Counted from the stretch's first letter, positions 18,480 through 28,327 are shown. The stretch is DNA of 64,000 nucleotides from Nitrosomonadales bacterium (GCA_016721605.1 JADKHS010000002.1:62001-126000), one strand, 5' to 3'. The notes: a model not told the origin generated them from the sequence alone. Numbers and translations: made by a program.

Positions 18480-19301
18480 AGTGAACTAGTCTCAATCAAA
18501 AAGGGTTGGACAATCTTTAAGGCTAATTGACGACAAAATTGTTCACGGATTAAACAACAAGCTTTTTTCAAAATATCACTGCATGAGTCTGGTAATCGTG
18601 TGCACAGTATCAGTGACCTTGATTCAAATAGAGAATCAGCACGTTAACTGGGCGCTTTTTGGAACCTCTCGGTAATACTTACAGAACCAGATTATCGTCA
18701 TCCACTCGCTCATGGAATAAGCTATTCACCGTTGACACATCCTTCAGGCTAGCCAAGTACAGGCTACCTTCGTCTATGGAAGCACAGGCAGGCAGTCGCT
18801 TATCCGGTTGGGCGCTGCCACGGCGACGTTCCGCAGTAGCAGATTCGGTGCCACTAGTAGTGTGGTGTATTTTGAATGGGTGGTCACGGTGTACCGCTCG
18901 AACCCCAGCTTCCAACCAAATATTCTTACTTACCTTGGACGACAACGGACGATCTGATTAGACGCAAAACCCAGCTCCTCAACGCCACGGGAATATGTTG
19001 TCAACATTTTGCCATTCTTCTCTACTTCACTGCGACTCCTTATGCACAGTAGATCGCCATTTTTTAGGGCTATCCTGCAATTTACTCACTTGAAAATTTA
19101 GACAGTTAGGGGACACAAAGCAATACAATAAGACTCCAAGGCGCAAATATTTTAGGAGTAGCAAGTCTTACAGAGTGCTGCACAAAACCAATGTAAATAC
19201 TATATTTATAGTCGTTATTAACCCTCACTGGTTTTTAATTAATTCTACCTGTATGAAGGCTCGTAATGCCCTAATCTAAGCTACCATTAGCTATTCGCAC
19301 A
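18480..19301. other. Gene-poor stretch with possible IS3 orfB fragment
   Basis: No supportable gene is present in these 820 nt. On the minus strand, about 18690-18780, the translation DEGSLYLASLKDV followed by HERVDDDNLVL resembles the central catalytic block of some IS3 orfB proteins, but the flanks do not match, so the identity is weak. The last 100 nt probably contain the promoter of the Sel1 gene. Confidence 0.35.
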
Positions 19302-21090
19302 ATGAGATACCCAATGAGCCACCAACTGTTCTGTATATTTACTACGCTACTATTAAGCATTGGTACAACGTGGGCTGACCCATTCAAAAACGGCTTAGCT
19401 GCACATAAGCATGGCAACCCCATAGACGCAGTGAACAATTACCATATAGCCGTAGCGCGTGGGAACGCAAACGCACAATTCAATCTTGGCCGTATGTATG
19501 ACAAAGGAAAAGGCGTTTCGCAGAACTACGCAAAAAAGCAATTACATTGTATCGATTAGCAGCAACCCAAGGGCACGCGAATGCGCAATTCAATCTTGGT
19601 TATCTGTATGACCAAGGAAAAGGCGTTCCACAGGACTACGCAGAAGCAGTGAAATGGTATCGTCTAGCAGCGGCTCAAGGGAATGCGAATGCGCAGTACG
19701 AGCTTGGTTTGAAATATGCCAACGGACAAGGTCTTACACAGGATCATACGGAAGCAGTGAAATGGTATCGTCTAGCAGCCAGCGAAATGCGAATGCGCAG
19801 TACGAGCTTGCTTTGAAATATGCCAACGGGCAAGGTCTTACACAGGATCATGCGGAAGCAGTGAAATGGTATCGTCTAGCAGCGGCCCAAGGAAATGCGA
19901 ATGCGCAGTACGAGCTTGCTTTGAAATATGCCAACGGGCAAGGTCTTACACAGGATCATGCGGAAGCAGTGAAATGGTATCGTCTAGCAGCGGCTCAAGG
20001 AAATGCGAATGCGCAGTACGAGCTTGCTTTGAAATATGCCAACGGACAAGGTCTTACAGGATCATGCGGAAGCGGTGAAATGGTATCGTCTAGCAGCTTC
20101 CAAGGAAATGCGAATGCGCAGTACGAGCTTGTTTTGAAATATGCCAACGGGCAAGGTCTTACACAGGATCATGCGGAAGCAGTGAAATGGTATCGTCTAG
20201 CAGCAACCCAAGGAAATGCAAATGCGCAATTCAATCTTGGTTATATGTATGACAAAGGGAAAGGCATTCCACAAGACTACACAGAAGCGGTAAAATGGTA
20301 TCGTCTAGCAGCGGCCCAAGGAAATGCAAATGCGCAATTCAATCTCGGCTTGAAATATGCCAACGGGCAAGGTCTTACGCAGGACTATACCGAAGGACTG
20401 AAATGGTGGCGCCTAGCGGCAACAGAAGGGCAAGTTGAGGCACAATTCAACCTCGGTGTGAGCTATATGAATGGACACAGCGTCCCGCAAGACTACACTG
20501 AAGCAGTCAAGTGGTATCGCTTAGCGGCAACACAGGGTAATGCGCATGCGCAAAACAATCTCAGTATGATGTATTACAACGGACAAGGTGTTGCGCAAGA
20601 TTACCTTGAAGCTGCTAAGTGGTATCGTCTAGCTGCAACACAAGGGGATCATCTAGCGCAATACAATCTTGGCTATATGTACAGCAAAGGGCAAGGCGTT
20701 GCGCAGGACTACACAGAAGCAATCAAATGGTGGCGGTTAGCAGCAGCCCAAGGGCAAGCAGAAGCACAATTCAATCTCGGTATGAGTTATAAGGCAGGGC
20801 AAGGTGTCCCACAAGATTACGCTGAAGCAGTACGATGGTATCGCCTAGCAGCAGTGCAAGGAAATACGAACGCGCAATACAGTCTCGGCGCGATGTATGA
20901 AGAAGGGCAAGGCGTTGCGTTAGACTATATTCGTGCACACATGTGGTTCAATCTTAGTGCAGCATCTGGATATGGAGACGCAATAAAGGGGCGCGACATT
21001 GTTGCAAAACAAATGACATTACAGCAAATCACAAAAGCACAAAAAATGGCAAACAATTGCCAGCAGCAGAATTTTAAAATATGTGACTAA
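19302..21090 (+). CDS. Secreted Sel1-repeat (TPR-like) protein, frame disrupted
   Basis: The N-terminus has a signal peptide (LFCIFTTLLLSIGTTWA), placing the protein in the periplasm or outside. About fourteen Sel1 repeats of 36 residues follow, each with the pattern EAVKWYRLAA and ANAQ...LG..Y..GQG. Sel1 repeats form alpha-helical solenoids that bind other proteins; the partner is unknown. Four indels are inferred: one A lost from the run near 19535, four bases lost near 19780, then two lost near 20056 and one near 20093, the last pair restoring frame. The first repeats are nearly identical DNA copies. An alternative start is the ATG at 19314. The ending (MWFNLSAASGYGDA) is a normal last repeat. 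Confidence 0.75.
19643..20391 (+). repeat. 108-bp tandem DNA repeats inside the Sel1 gene
   Basis: The word GAAGCAGTGAAATGG and its near copies recur at 19643, 19751, 19855, 19963, 20069, 20176 and 20284. The steps are 108, 104, 108, 106, 107 and 108 nt. Units are almost identical in the middle and drift outward. Three units are short by 4, 2 and 1 nt, shifting the frame. Confidence 0.85.
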
Positions 21091-21162
21091 ACCACATAGA
21101 GAATACACTAACTTATCAACTAACTAAACTAGCTCAGATCTGATCTAACAGTTACCTAATTT

Positions 21163-22264
21163 TAGGGTGTCTGTCAGATTAAATTTAGTTTAGATTTCTG
21201 TGTAGTAGTTCAGACTTAACCTGACAGTAAGGTCTTGCCAAAGGGTGGGGTTACCCGGTTTGATAGAGGTGCGAATCTTTATCAACCAAAGCGCGTAAGC
21301 GCAAAGGAGTAACCCCATGAGTAGTGTTCAACAGAACGTTATCAAACACAAGGTCGGCTTGCTGAATCTGGCCGCCGAACTTGGCAACGTATCCCGCGCC
21401 TGCAAGGTGATGGGCTTTTCACGCGATACCTTCTATCGTTATCAGGCCGCCGTTGAAACCGGCGGAGTCGAGGCGCTGATCGATGCCAATCACCGCAAAC
21501 CCAATCCCAAGAACCGTGTTGAGGAAATAGCGGAGTCCGCCGTCACCGCCTGGGCGTTGGAGCAGCCCGCCTTCGGGCAGTTGCGTGTTTCAAATGAACT
21601 GCGCAAACGCGGCATCTTTGTTTCACCTTCTGGCGTCCGCTCGGTCTGGCTGCGACATAACCTCGAGTCGTTCAAGAAGCGCCTGTCGGCACTGGAGAGC
21701 CATGTTGCCCAGACCGGTGAAGTGCTGATCGAGATGCAGGTACAGGCACTCGAGAGAAAGCAGGAAGATGACGTTGCACACGGCGAAATCGAGACCGCGC
21801 ATCCTGGCTATCTCGGCAGCCAGGACACATTTTACGTCGGCACGATCAAGGGCGTAGGCAGAATTTATCAACAAACATTTGTCGATACTTACTCCAAGTG
21901 GGCTGCGGCCAAGCTATACACCACCAAGACGCCAATCACCGCTGCCGATCTGCTCAATGACAAGGTGCTGCCGTTCTTTGCCGAACAAGGGATGGGTTTG
22001 ATCCGAATTCTGACGGATCGAGGCACGGAGTATTGCGGTAAGCCGGAATCGCATGACTACCAGTTGTATCTGGCCTTGAATGACATCGAACATACCAAGA
22101 CCAAAGTGCGCCACCCGCAGACCAATGGCTTAATTATTACAATAATGAAAGAACTCACCAGGGCAAGGTTTGTAATGGCAGAACGCCGTTGGAAACTTTA
22201 CTCAGTGGGATACCGGTTTAGAATGGAAAAAATCTAAACCCAATTTAATCTGACAGACACCCTA
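21163..22264 (+). mobile_element. IS481-family insertion sequence, decayed
   Basis: Perfect 23-bp inverted terminal repeats, beginning TAGGGTGTCTGTCAGATT, lie at 21163-21185 and 22242-22264. They enclose one transposase gene that has lost its last catalytic residue, so the element is about 1.1 kb and inactive. The 18-bp word shared with 2527-2544 lies at 21201-21218, inside the left end. It separates the Sel1 gene from motB. Confidence 0.85.
21317..22237 (+). pseudogene. IS481-family transposase with internal deletion
   Basis: The N-terminal helix-turn-helix (KVGLLNLAAELGNVSRACKV) and first part of the rve integrase core are present, with aspartates in SQDTFYVGTI and TDRGTEYCG. After QTNG the usual ICERFHKT block, which carries the catalytic Glu, is missing along with some 35-40 following codons. 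The sequence resumes out of frame with NNERTHQGKVCNGRTPLE and then has a TAG in place of the usual Trp. So the copy is deleted, shifted and interrupted, beyond what a single sequencing error explains. A ribosome site AAAGGAG precedes the ATG. Confidence 0.85.
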
Positions 22265-22369
22265 CAAATTCGGTAACTGTCGGATCAGGTCTGAGCTAGT
22301 ACAAATCACCACATTGAATAGCTGAATCTGAACTGACAGTCACTTCGATCAAATCTAAGCTAGTTCAAT

Positions 22370-23329
22370 TTATCGATGCGTATTATTACTCTCAATATTG
22401 TTCTTTATAACCTGCGGAGCGACTGGTCCGCTTTCTGCTTCCACTTCAACTGTCCCCCCATCAGTACGCACAGACTCCTCTGCTTTTTTGTTCATCACAA
22501 TTATGTTAATGCGACGGTTAATCGGATTAAATGGATCTTTCCCATCGAACAATACCGCAGAAGATAATCCCACCACCCGTACCATTTTTTCCTCCTCCAT
22601 CCCACCCGCAATTAACTCGCGGCGCGAGGCATTGGCACGATCTGCCGACAGATCCCAATTACTGTAACCTTTTTCTCCAAAAGTATATGGCCGAGCGTCT
22701 GTATGTCCCGACAAGCTCACCTTGTTTGGTACTTGATTCAGCATCTTGCCAATTTCACGCAGAATCTCTATGGTATAAGGTTCGAGTCTTGCACTTCCAC
22801 TCTGAAACATGGGGCGATTTTCTTCATCCACGATTTGAATACGTAAACCTTCAGTAGTAATATCAAGAAGAATCTGTTTTTTGAACTGTTGTAGTTTAGC
22901 GTCAGCATCAATCATTTTTTCCAAACTGGCTTTCAACATCTTGAGCTTGTCCAGTTCGTTGCGTCTTTCAATACGTAAAGCTTCTTCAGTTGCCACCTTC
23001 AAATTAACTGTCCTTTTTTCTGTCGGAAGCTCTCCCTGCTTCACTTGACCTTCGCTGCGCGTCAAATCTTTACCACCACCCTTGATCAAGCTAGAACTAT
23101 CGCCACTACCAGACCCGCCCAACAGTGAAACCTTGAGCGGCGTATTAAAGTAATCAGCAATACCTTTCAAATCACCTTTAGTAGTCGACCCTAACAGCCA
23201 CATCAACAAAAAAAATGCCATCATTGCAGTAACGAAATCGGCGTAAGCAATTTTCCATGCGCCGCCGTGATGCCCGCCCGCTACCCTCTTAATACGCTTA
23301 ACTATTATGAGTCTTTTATCATCCGCCAT
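22370..23329 (-). CDS. motB: Flagellar stator protein MotB
   Basis: MotB anchors the stator to peptidoglycan and carries the proton-binding aspartate. The N-terminal segment WKIAYADFVTAMMAFFLLMWLL is the single membrane helix with that Asp near residue 32. An OmpA-like peptidoglycan-binding domain covers about residues 170-285 (VSLSGHTDARPY, NRRINIIVM). Length 319 aa, intact. The gene follows motA by 37 nt and ends about 70 nt from the IS481-related repeats, which may limit any further downstream gene. Confidence 0.95.
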   Translation of the reverse strand: MADDKRLIIVKRIKRVAGGHHGGAWKIAYADFVTAMMAFFLLMWLLGSTTKGDLKGIADYFNTPLKVSLLGGSGSGDSSSLIKGGGKDLTRSEGQVKQGELPTEKRTVNLKVATEEALRIERRNELDKLKMLKASLEKMIDADAKLQQFKKQILLDITTEGLRIQIVDEENRPMFQSGSARLEPYTIEILREIGKMLNQVPNKVSLSGHTDARPYTFGEKGYSNWDLSADRANASRRELIAGGMEEEKMVRVVGLSSAVLFDGKDPFNPINRRINIIVMNKKAEESVRTDGGTVEVEAESGPVAPQVIKNNIESNNTHR

Positions 23330-23366
23330 AACGCAGCTTTCTCAATACAGAATGCAAGTTTTCTAT

Positions 23367-24217
23367 TCAGCGCTTTTGTTTGACGTGTTCTTCCAACTCA
23401 ATGAAACTAGGACGTTCAGTAGAGTTGAGTACCTTACGACCAAACTCTACTGCCATCGCCGGAGCATAACCATTCGTTGGCCAACAACGTAACCTTGACT
23501 GTCTGAAACATTTTGCTCGATTCCTCTGCTTTTTGCTCCAGCAACGTCGCCAAGGGACCGACGAAACCATAGGCCAGCAGGATACCCAAAAATGTACCAA
23601 CCAATGCTGCACCGATTAGCACGCCCAATTCGGCGGGCGGTAACCCTACAGATCCCATGGTGTGCACTACCCCATGACCGCCGCAACTATACCGAAAGCT
23701 GGCAGGGCGTCACCAAATTTAGCGAGCACATGCGATGGCACCATTGCTTCATGATGATGAGTTTCTATTTCTACATCCATCAAATTCTCGATTTCCATCG
23801 CGTTCAAGTTGCCGCCCAACATGATTCGTAGATAATCTGCCATAAATTCAATTATATGATGATCCGCCATTACTTTTGGATACTTTGCAAAGAGAGGACT
23901 CTCATTTGTATTCTCAATATCGTTTTCAATGGCCATTAATCCTTCCTTGCGAATTTTGCCAAGCAACTCATAAAGCAAAGCCATCAGCTCCATATAATGG
24001 TCTTTAGTATATTTAGCCCCCTTAAATATACTAGGTAATGCTTTCATAGTGGCCTTGATCGCTTTGCCGCTATTCCCCACAAAAAGGCACCTGAACCAGC
24101 CCCTGCTATCATTAACAGTTCAATCGGCTGAAGCACGGAAACCAAATACCCGCCTGCTAATGCATAGCCCCCAAACACAGACCTTAAAATAATTACACAT
24201 CCAACAATTACCAACAT
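23367..24217 (-). CDS. motA: Flagellar stator protein MotA, three frameshifts
   Basis: MotA forms the proton channel with MotB. Four membrane segments are spread over three frames: MLVIVGCVIILRSVFGGYAL and LQPIELLMIAGAGSGAF at the start, then the cytoplasmic loop, then LGVLIGAALVGTFLGILLAY. The C-terminal block APAMAVEFGRKVLNSTERPSF is in the last frame. Shifts are near 24078 (one base lost), 23670-23673 (one base lost from a C-run) and about 23480 (two bases lost or one gained). Repaired length is about 283 aa, normal. AAGGGAG precedes the ATG at 24217. Confidence 0.9.
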
Positions 24218-24403
24218 AGCTCCCTTGAGCTGCACACAAAACAATCTTTTGTGGCAGTGCAATATCAACTTATGGGAAAAATGCATAAACAAATCGCATA
24301 AATTGACATTACTTGGTACATCCACACAACCCGATAGCGCAAGCATAATCATGATTATTCCACATAGCATTTGGTGACGGTAACGACACCCGATAGCAAA
24401 ACT

Positions 24404-24961
24404 TTAATTCGCCATACTTAATGCCAGTAAACTTGATGCTGCGGTGTTCCTTTTTGTTTTTCCGGCGCGAGAGGGCGGACGGCAAATGCCACACACATAG
24501 TCGGTATATAATCCATTGGCATGCGCTATGAAGTGTCCACCGCATTCGGTGCAGCCTGCCAGTTGTAACATCTGTGCATCAAAGAACCGTATTAGAAACC
24601 ATGCACGTGTAACACTCAATATCGGCTCATCGCCACTAGCATTAATTTGCTCGCGATACAAAAAATAACTTTTAATCAATGCTTCGACGCCAGTTAAGCT
24701 GGTATGCCTCAGCAGAAACTGATGAATATCAATAAACAGTGAAGAATGGATGTTAGGTGACCAGCTCATGAACCAGTCGGTTGAATAGGGTAGCATACCC
24801 TTAGACGGCGAAACACCCTTTACCTCCTTATACAGCTTTAGCAAACGTTCACGACTTAAAGCAGTTTCTTCTTGCAGTAATTGCAAACGTGCTCCTAACT
24901 TAATTAAATCCACTGCAATCTGGACTTGATAAGCTTCAGTGACCACACTCTTGTTTCGCAT
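24404..24961 (-). CDS. flhC: Flagellar master regulator subunit FlhC
   Basis: FlhC joins FlhD in the FlhD4C2 complex that activates class II flagellar promoters. The zinc-site cysteines are visible in GCTECGGHF and YVCGICRPP. The helical N-terminal part includes ARLQLLQEETALSRERLLKLYKE, typical of FlhC. The ATG at 24961 has GGAGG close upstream and gives 185 aa; an upstream ATG at 25006 would overlap flhD. It follows flhD by 25 nt. motA begins 186 nt downstream, the usual flhDC-motAB order. Confidence 0.94.
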   Translation of the reverse strand: MRNKSVVTEAYQVQIAVDLIKLGARLQLLQEETALSRERLLKLYKEVKGVSPSKGMLPYSTDWFMSWSPNIHSSLFIDIHQFLLRHTSLTGVEALIKSYFLYREQINASGDEPILSVTRAWFLIRFFDAQMLQLAGCTECGGHFIAHANGLYTDYVCGICRPPSRAGKTKRNTAASSLLALSMAN

Positions 24962-24986
24962 GACACCTCCAAATAGTATATTTAAA

Positions 24987-25307
24987 TCAAACAGATAAAT
25001 CCTCAAAAGGCTGCCCAGCCATCAAAATGGTGGTGTGTGCTTGTGACATCATTCTGTTTTTGTTGTAATCAGTAATCATATTGAGTAGAATTTTTTCATC
25101 AAAGCGAAAGCGGCACAGCAACATATTGGATGCCGCCATTTTGAGTAGCTGTGCAGAGCTTAATCCAGCAATAAGCTCAGCCATCTCTTGGCTAATTCCA
25201 AGCCGAAAAATGGCTGCTTCCTTATCTCCCTGAATCATCTGACGCGCGAGCAGCATATAAGAAAGATTAGCTTCTTTAATTTCTTGATGAAGTTGATCTG
25301 TATTCAT
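24987..25307 (-). CDS. flhD: Flagellar master regulator subunit FlhD
   Basis: A 106-residue all-helical protein with the FlhD core EIKEANLSYMLLARQMI and the segment FRFDEKILLNMITDYNK. In the complex FlhD dimerises and binds DNA with FlhC. The gene heads the flhDC operon on the minus strand. A 17-nt dyad lies 76-92 bp upstream of its start. Confidence 0.93.
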   Translation of the reverse strand: MNTDQLHQEIKEANLSYMLLARQMIQGDKEAAIFRLGISQEMAELIAGLSSAQLLKMAASNMLLCRFRFDEKILLNMITDYNKNRMMSQAHTTILMAGQPFEDLSV

Positions 25308-25734
25308 GATTCATCCCCTTGCAAGTTAACAACACTGTCTTTTTCGACGGTTGAATATTGCTATGCGAACGAACAGAAAGAAATCAGAAGACTTCTGATC
25401 TCTTTGTAAGAAATTTTCCTACATGGACAGAGAAACCTCCACTCACCCGTATTAGGTTGTAAGCGGAGGATTTCATGCTTACCTGAATCTGCAAGGGGAC
25501 AAATTCAAGCTTATATTTTTGTTATCGGCAGACAATGACAAGACTTTAATTTTTTAATTATATTTAATTTGATGTTAAAAATATAACAAGCTACTGAATT
25601 ATATTAGCTATATATTTCAACATAACTATCAATTACATACCTTGCTCATAACTGAAGTATGCTGTGAAAATAGAGTCCGATATTTCTGTAACATACTGGA
25701 AACGTAAGACTGAAATAGAACGGATACTTAGAGG
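25308..25734. other. Regulatory and AT-rich region upstream of flhDC
   Basis: No gene is supported here. The part next to flhD should hold its promoter and contains the dyad at 25383-25399. From 25550 to 25630 the DNA is very AT-rich. Toward 25735 the sequence merges into IS3 debris. Confidence 0.5.
25383..25399. promoter_or_regulatory. Candidate operator upstream of flhDC
   Basis: ATCAGAAG and CTTCTGAT form perfect 8-bp arms around a single A. The site is centred about 84 bp before the flhD start codon, a plausible place for a regulator of the flagellar master operon. The binding protein is unknown. Confidence 0.35.
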
Positions 25735-26020
25735 GATTTACACGCGGGAATTTCGAAAACAGGCAGTGTGCCTACATAAAGTGAACAGGAAGACGACACC
25801 TGAAATAGCAAAACATTTATACATTGCTGGAAGGGACACTGAAGAACTCGGTTTATGCGGCTACCATAGCAAGGCTGGGAGGGAGGCAAGAATCAAAAGC
25901 CACTGATTGAGCTAAGAATGGGGTTGACACGAGTCAAATGCAAACAGGCCAAAATCAGGATGGAGCATTATCTGCTAAAAAGAAAAGTCCGTCTCTGGAA
26001 GACGCGATTCGAACGGCACA
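25735..26020 (+). pseudogene. IS3-type orfA remnant
   Basis: The translation gives YTREFRKQAVCLHKVN and PEIAKHLYI, the helix-turn-helix of IS3 orfA. In another frame it gives GLTRVKCKQAKIRMEHYLLKRK, the leucine-zipper end of the same protein. The orfB half is absent; another IS3-type element begins at 26026. It is a decayed, unrelated older copy. Confidence 0.65.
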
Positions 26021-26089
26021 TCAGCTGTAGTGGTCTAATTTACACGGACACCTCGATAGGTGGAAAATCGACCATCAGGGGAGTACTAA

Positions 26090-26458
26090 ATGACAAAGCA
26101 ACGAAAGAAATACGACACCAATTTCAAACTGGAAGTTGTGCGCATGATCCAGGAACAGGGACTGAGTGTTCAGCATGTCAGCCAAAGCATGGGAATCGGC
26201 CTGACTGCGATCCGTCCCGTGGTGACGCAATATAAAGCCGGGCAAAGTGGACAGCGTGGCATCGGCAATCCACTCACTGCTGAACAACAGCGTGTCCGCC
26301 AACTGGAGCAAGAAAACCGTCGACTTCGTATGGATGTTGATATTTTAAAAAAAGCGTCAGCCTTCTTTGCCCGGGAACTGAAATGGGCTACCCGCTTATT
26401 TGCCTGTTGCAACAGAAGGCGATCCCCGTTCAGCAGAGTTGCCGCGTCTTGGAAGTGA
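26090..26458 (+). CDS. IS3-family OrfA
   Basis: A 122-residue protein with an N-terminal helix-turn-helix (YDTNFKLEVVRMIQEQGLSVQHV) and a leucine-zipper-like coiled coil (RVRQLEQENRRLRMDVDILKKA) that mediates pairing with OrfAB. The slippery heptamer follows LKKA, where a -1 shift leads into orfB. Because the orfB of this copy is cut, OrfA may be made but no complete transposase can be. Confidence 0.85.
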   Translation: MTKQRKKYDTNFKLEVVRMIQEQGLSVQHVSQSMGIGLTAIRPVVTQYKAGQSGQRGIGNPLTAEQQRVRQLEQENRRLRMDVDILKKASAFFARELKWATRLFACCNRRRSPFSRVAASWK

Positions 26459-27055
26459 GTCGTTCCGGTTTTTATGAGGCTAAGAGCCGTCTCGCCAAAC
26501 CAATGATTTGCAAAACAAGCACTCATCTGCGGGCTGCTTTCATGGCCAGTCATCAAAGCTATGGCAGCCGTCGTCTGGTCACCGCATTGGAAGCGCAAGG
26601 GATTCAAGTTGGTCGCTACCGGGTGCGCCACCTGATGCGTCAGGCAGGCTTGAAGCCTGTATGGAAGCGTAAATTCAGCCACACAACTGACAGCAAACAC
26701 AATCTGCCCATTGCTGCCAATATTCTGGATCGGCAATTCAATCCGGTCGCACCCAATATTGCTTGGGTGGGCGATATCACCTATATCCGCACCGGGTCAG
26801 GTTGGCTCTATTTGGCGATCGTGCTGGACTTATTCTCGCGCAAGGTGGTTGGATGGGCGATGGCACCGAGCATGCCTGCTGAATTGGTCTGCGCCGCACT
26901 GCACATGGCAATACAGCAGCGTCAACCAGAGCCGGGGTTGATCGTCCACTCCGACCGTGGCAGTCAATATGCCTGCGGCCAGTATCAGGCTTTGCTAGTG
27001 AAGCATGGCTTCGTCTGCAGCATGAGCCGTAAAGGCAACTGTTGGGACACTCAGT
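26383..27055 (+). pseudogene. IS3-family OrfB, truncated
   Basis: The integrase core shows two of the DDE residues, in WVGDITYI and VHSDRGSQY. The third, Glu in the expected NAVMERFF block after GNCWD, is lost. From about 27056 the reading frame runs into noncoding IS110 left-end DNA and stops at 27183 without further homology. Therefore the residues after GNCWD are not part of the original protein. Confidence 0.85.
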
Positions 27056-27251
27056 TTATGATTGTATTTGAACGCCCGCCCAATCTGACCCGTGCTGGGA
27101 TTGGCGAATCTGCCTTTGCGTTGACCTGTCGCTTGGGTTGCGGCGTTCCCCAAGCATTGCTGGGCCCGTTGCCTGTGACCTAATAGGAGCTTTGTACTGC
27201 ACCGTGAGTGTCCTGTCCTGTAATCGGGGTTGGTAGTGCGACTTTCCTACG
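27056..27251 (+). ncRNA. Probable bridge-RNA region of the IS110 element
   Basis: The region between the element edge and the recombinase gene has no coding content of its own and contains stem-forming segments such as CCAATC (27080-27085) with GATTGG (27099-27104). In IS110-group elements this part gives the bridge RNA that pairs with target and donor DNA. This is inferred from family knowledge and position; I did not fold it. Confidence 0.4.
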
Positions 27252-28327
27252 ATGAAAGGAACAGGTATGGATAGCCAAGCAGAACTCAATGAAGTGATTC
27301 TAGGGGTGGATACACATCTTGATGCGCACGTTAGAGTTGTATTAAACCATGTCGGCAAAGTGCTCGGAACGCTTGTCACACCAACCAATCAGGCGGGTCA
27401 CATAACGTTGTTGAACTGGGCACGTGCATTCGGAAACGTGCAGCGTGCCGGCGTAGAAGAAACCGGAACCTATGGTGCCGGCCTTACTCGCGTATTGCGC
27501 AAACAAGGGATTGAGGTATGGGAGGTTAATCGCCCGGATCGGTCTACACGTCGTCTGCAAGGTAAATCTGATCCGACCGATGCCGAAAGTGCGGCAAGAG
27601 CGGTGCTCTCCGGCCAAGCAAATGCTATCCCTAAATCTCAATCCGGTGTTGTGGAAGCCACGCGTATCGTATCCGTTGCCAGGCGTAGTGCGGTGAAGGC
27701 AAGGACCCAAACGATTAACCAGTTGCGGTCGCTATTGGTCAGCGCTCCCGATACCATCCGCGAAAAACGATGGAAAACAAAGACTGAGCAGTGCATTCAA
27801 GGCTGCGCCCGACTCCGAACGCTAGGCGGAACTCCGCTGCTGCAGACCTTGGCGGGTACGCTCCGATTGCTTGCCAAACGCTGGTTACACCTGTCTTCCG
27901 AGTTGAAGGAACTTGACGCGACACTGGAGCAATTGACAGTCCAGACGGCCAAACGTCTTCGCAGTCAATTCGGCGTTGGGCCACAAACTGCGGCAACACT
28001 TTTGTCTGTAGCTGGCGATAATCCTGAACGCCTACGCAATGAGTCAGCTCTGGTAGCCTTATGTGGTGCGAATCCCCTGCCAGCATCGTCCGGGAAGACG
28101 GTACGGCATCGCCTTAACCGGGGAGGAAATCGTGCTGCCAACAATGCGCTTTGGACCATCGCGATGGTGCGTATGCGAAGTGAACCACGTACTCGAGCCT
28201 ACGTCACCCGCCGTACCTCTGAAGGGCTTTCAGCCAAGGAAATTCATCGTTGTTTGAACGCTACATTATTCGAGAGCTGTATCCTTTAATTCTGGCTGAT
28301 TTATCAGGGATAGTAACCATTACTTGA
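27252..28327 (+). CDS. IS110-family transposase (DEDD recombinase), one frameshift
   Basis: The RuvC-like N-terminal domain shows VILGVDTHLDAHV with the first catalytic Asp, VEETGTYGAGL with the Glu, and GKSDPTDAESAARA with the last pair. The C-terminal Tnp_20 domain shows FGVGPQTAATLLSVAGDN and the serine motif in LPASSGKTVRHRLNRGGNR. Near 28258 one A appears lost from an AAA run; in the next frame the family ending RYIIRELYPLIL continues to TGA at 28325-28327. Repaired length is 358 aa. The copy could be active if the shift is a reading error. Confidence 0.88.

Larger units (their letters stand above)
21128..22300. repeat. Outer imperfect inverted repeats around the IS481 copy
   Basis: Just outside the IS481 ends, 21128-21162 and the reverse complement of 22265-22300 are near copies, each beginning ACTAGCTCAGA and containing ACAGTTACC. 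A third, shorter relative lies inverted at 22347-22364. Together with the inner 23-bp repeats they form a nested pair of arms of about 58 bp. Confidence 0.65.
26026..27055 (+). mobile_element. IS3-family element truncated at its 3' end
   Basis: The left end probably begins TGTAGTGGTCTAATT at 26026. Two overlapping genes follow, with an A7G slippery run at 26347-26354 for the -1 frameshift that makes the OrfAB transposase. The element breaks off at about 27055, after GNCWD in orfB, where IS110 sequence begins. Its right end is not found beyond the IS110 element. Confidence 0.8.

Noticed and set aside
19643..20391. Regular repeats that could suggest a CRISPR array
   Set aside because: The 108-nt unit is fully explained by coding for 36-residue Sel1 repeats, and there are no variable spacers.
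22140..22237. End of the IS481 transposase as a real alternative C-terminus
   Set aside because: The shifted frame there reproduces the normal family ending, so the in-frame text is an artefact of deletion.
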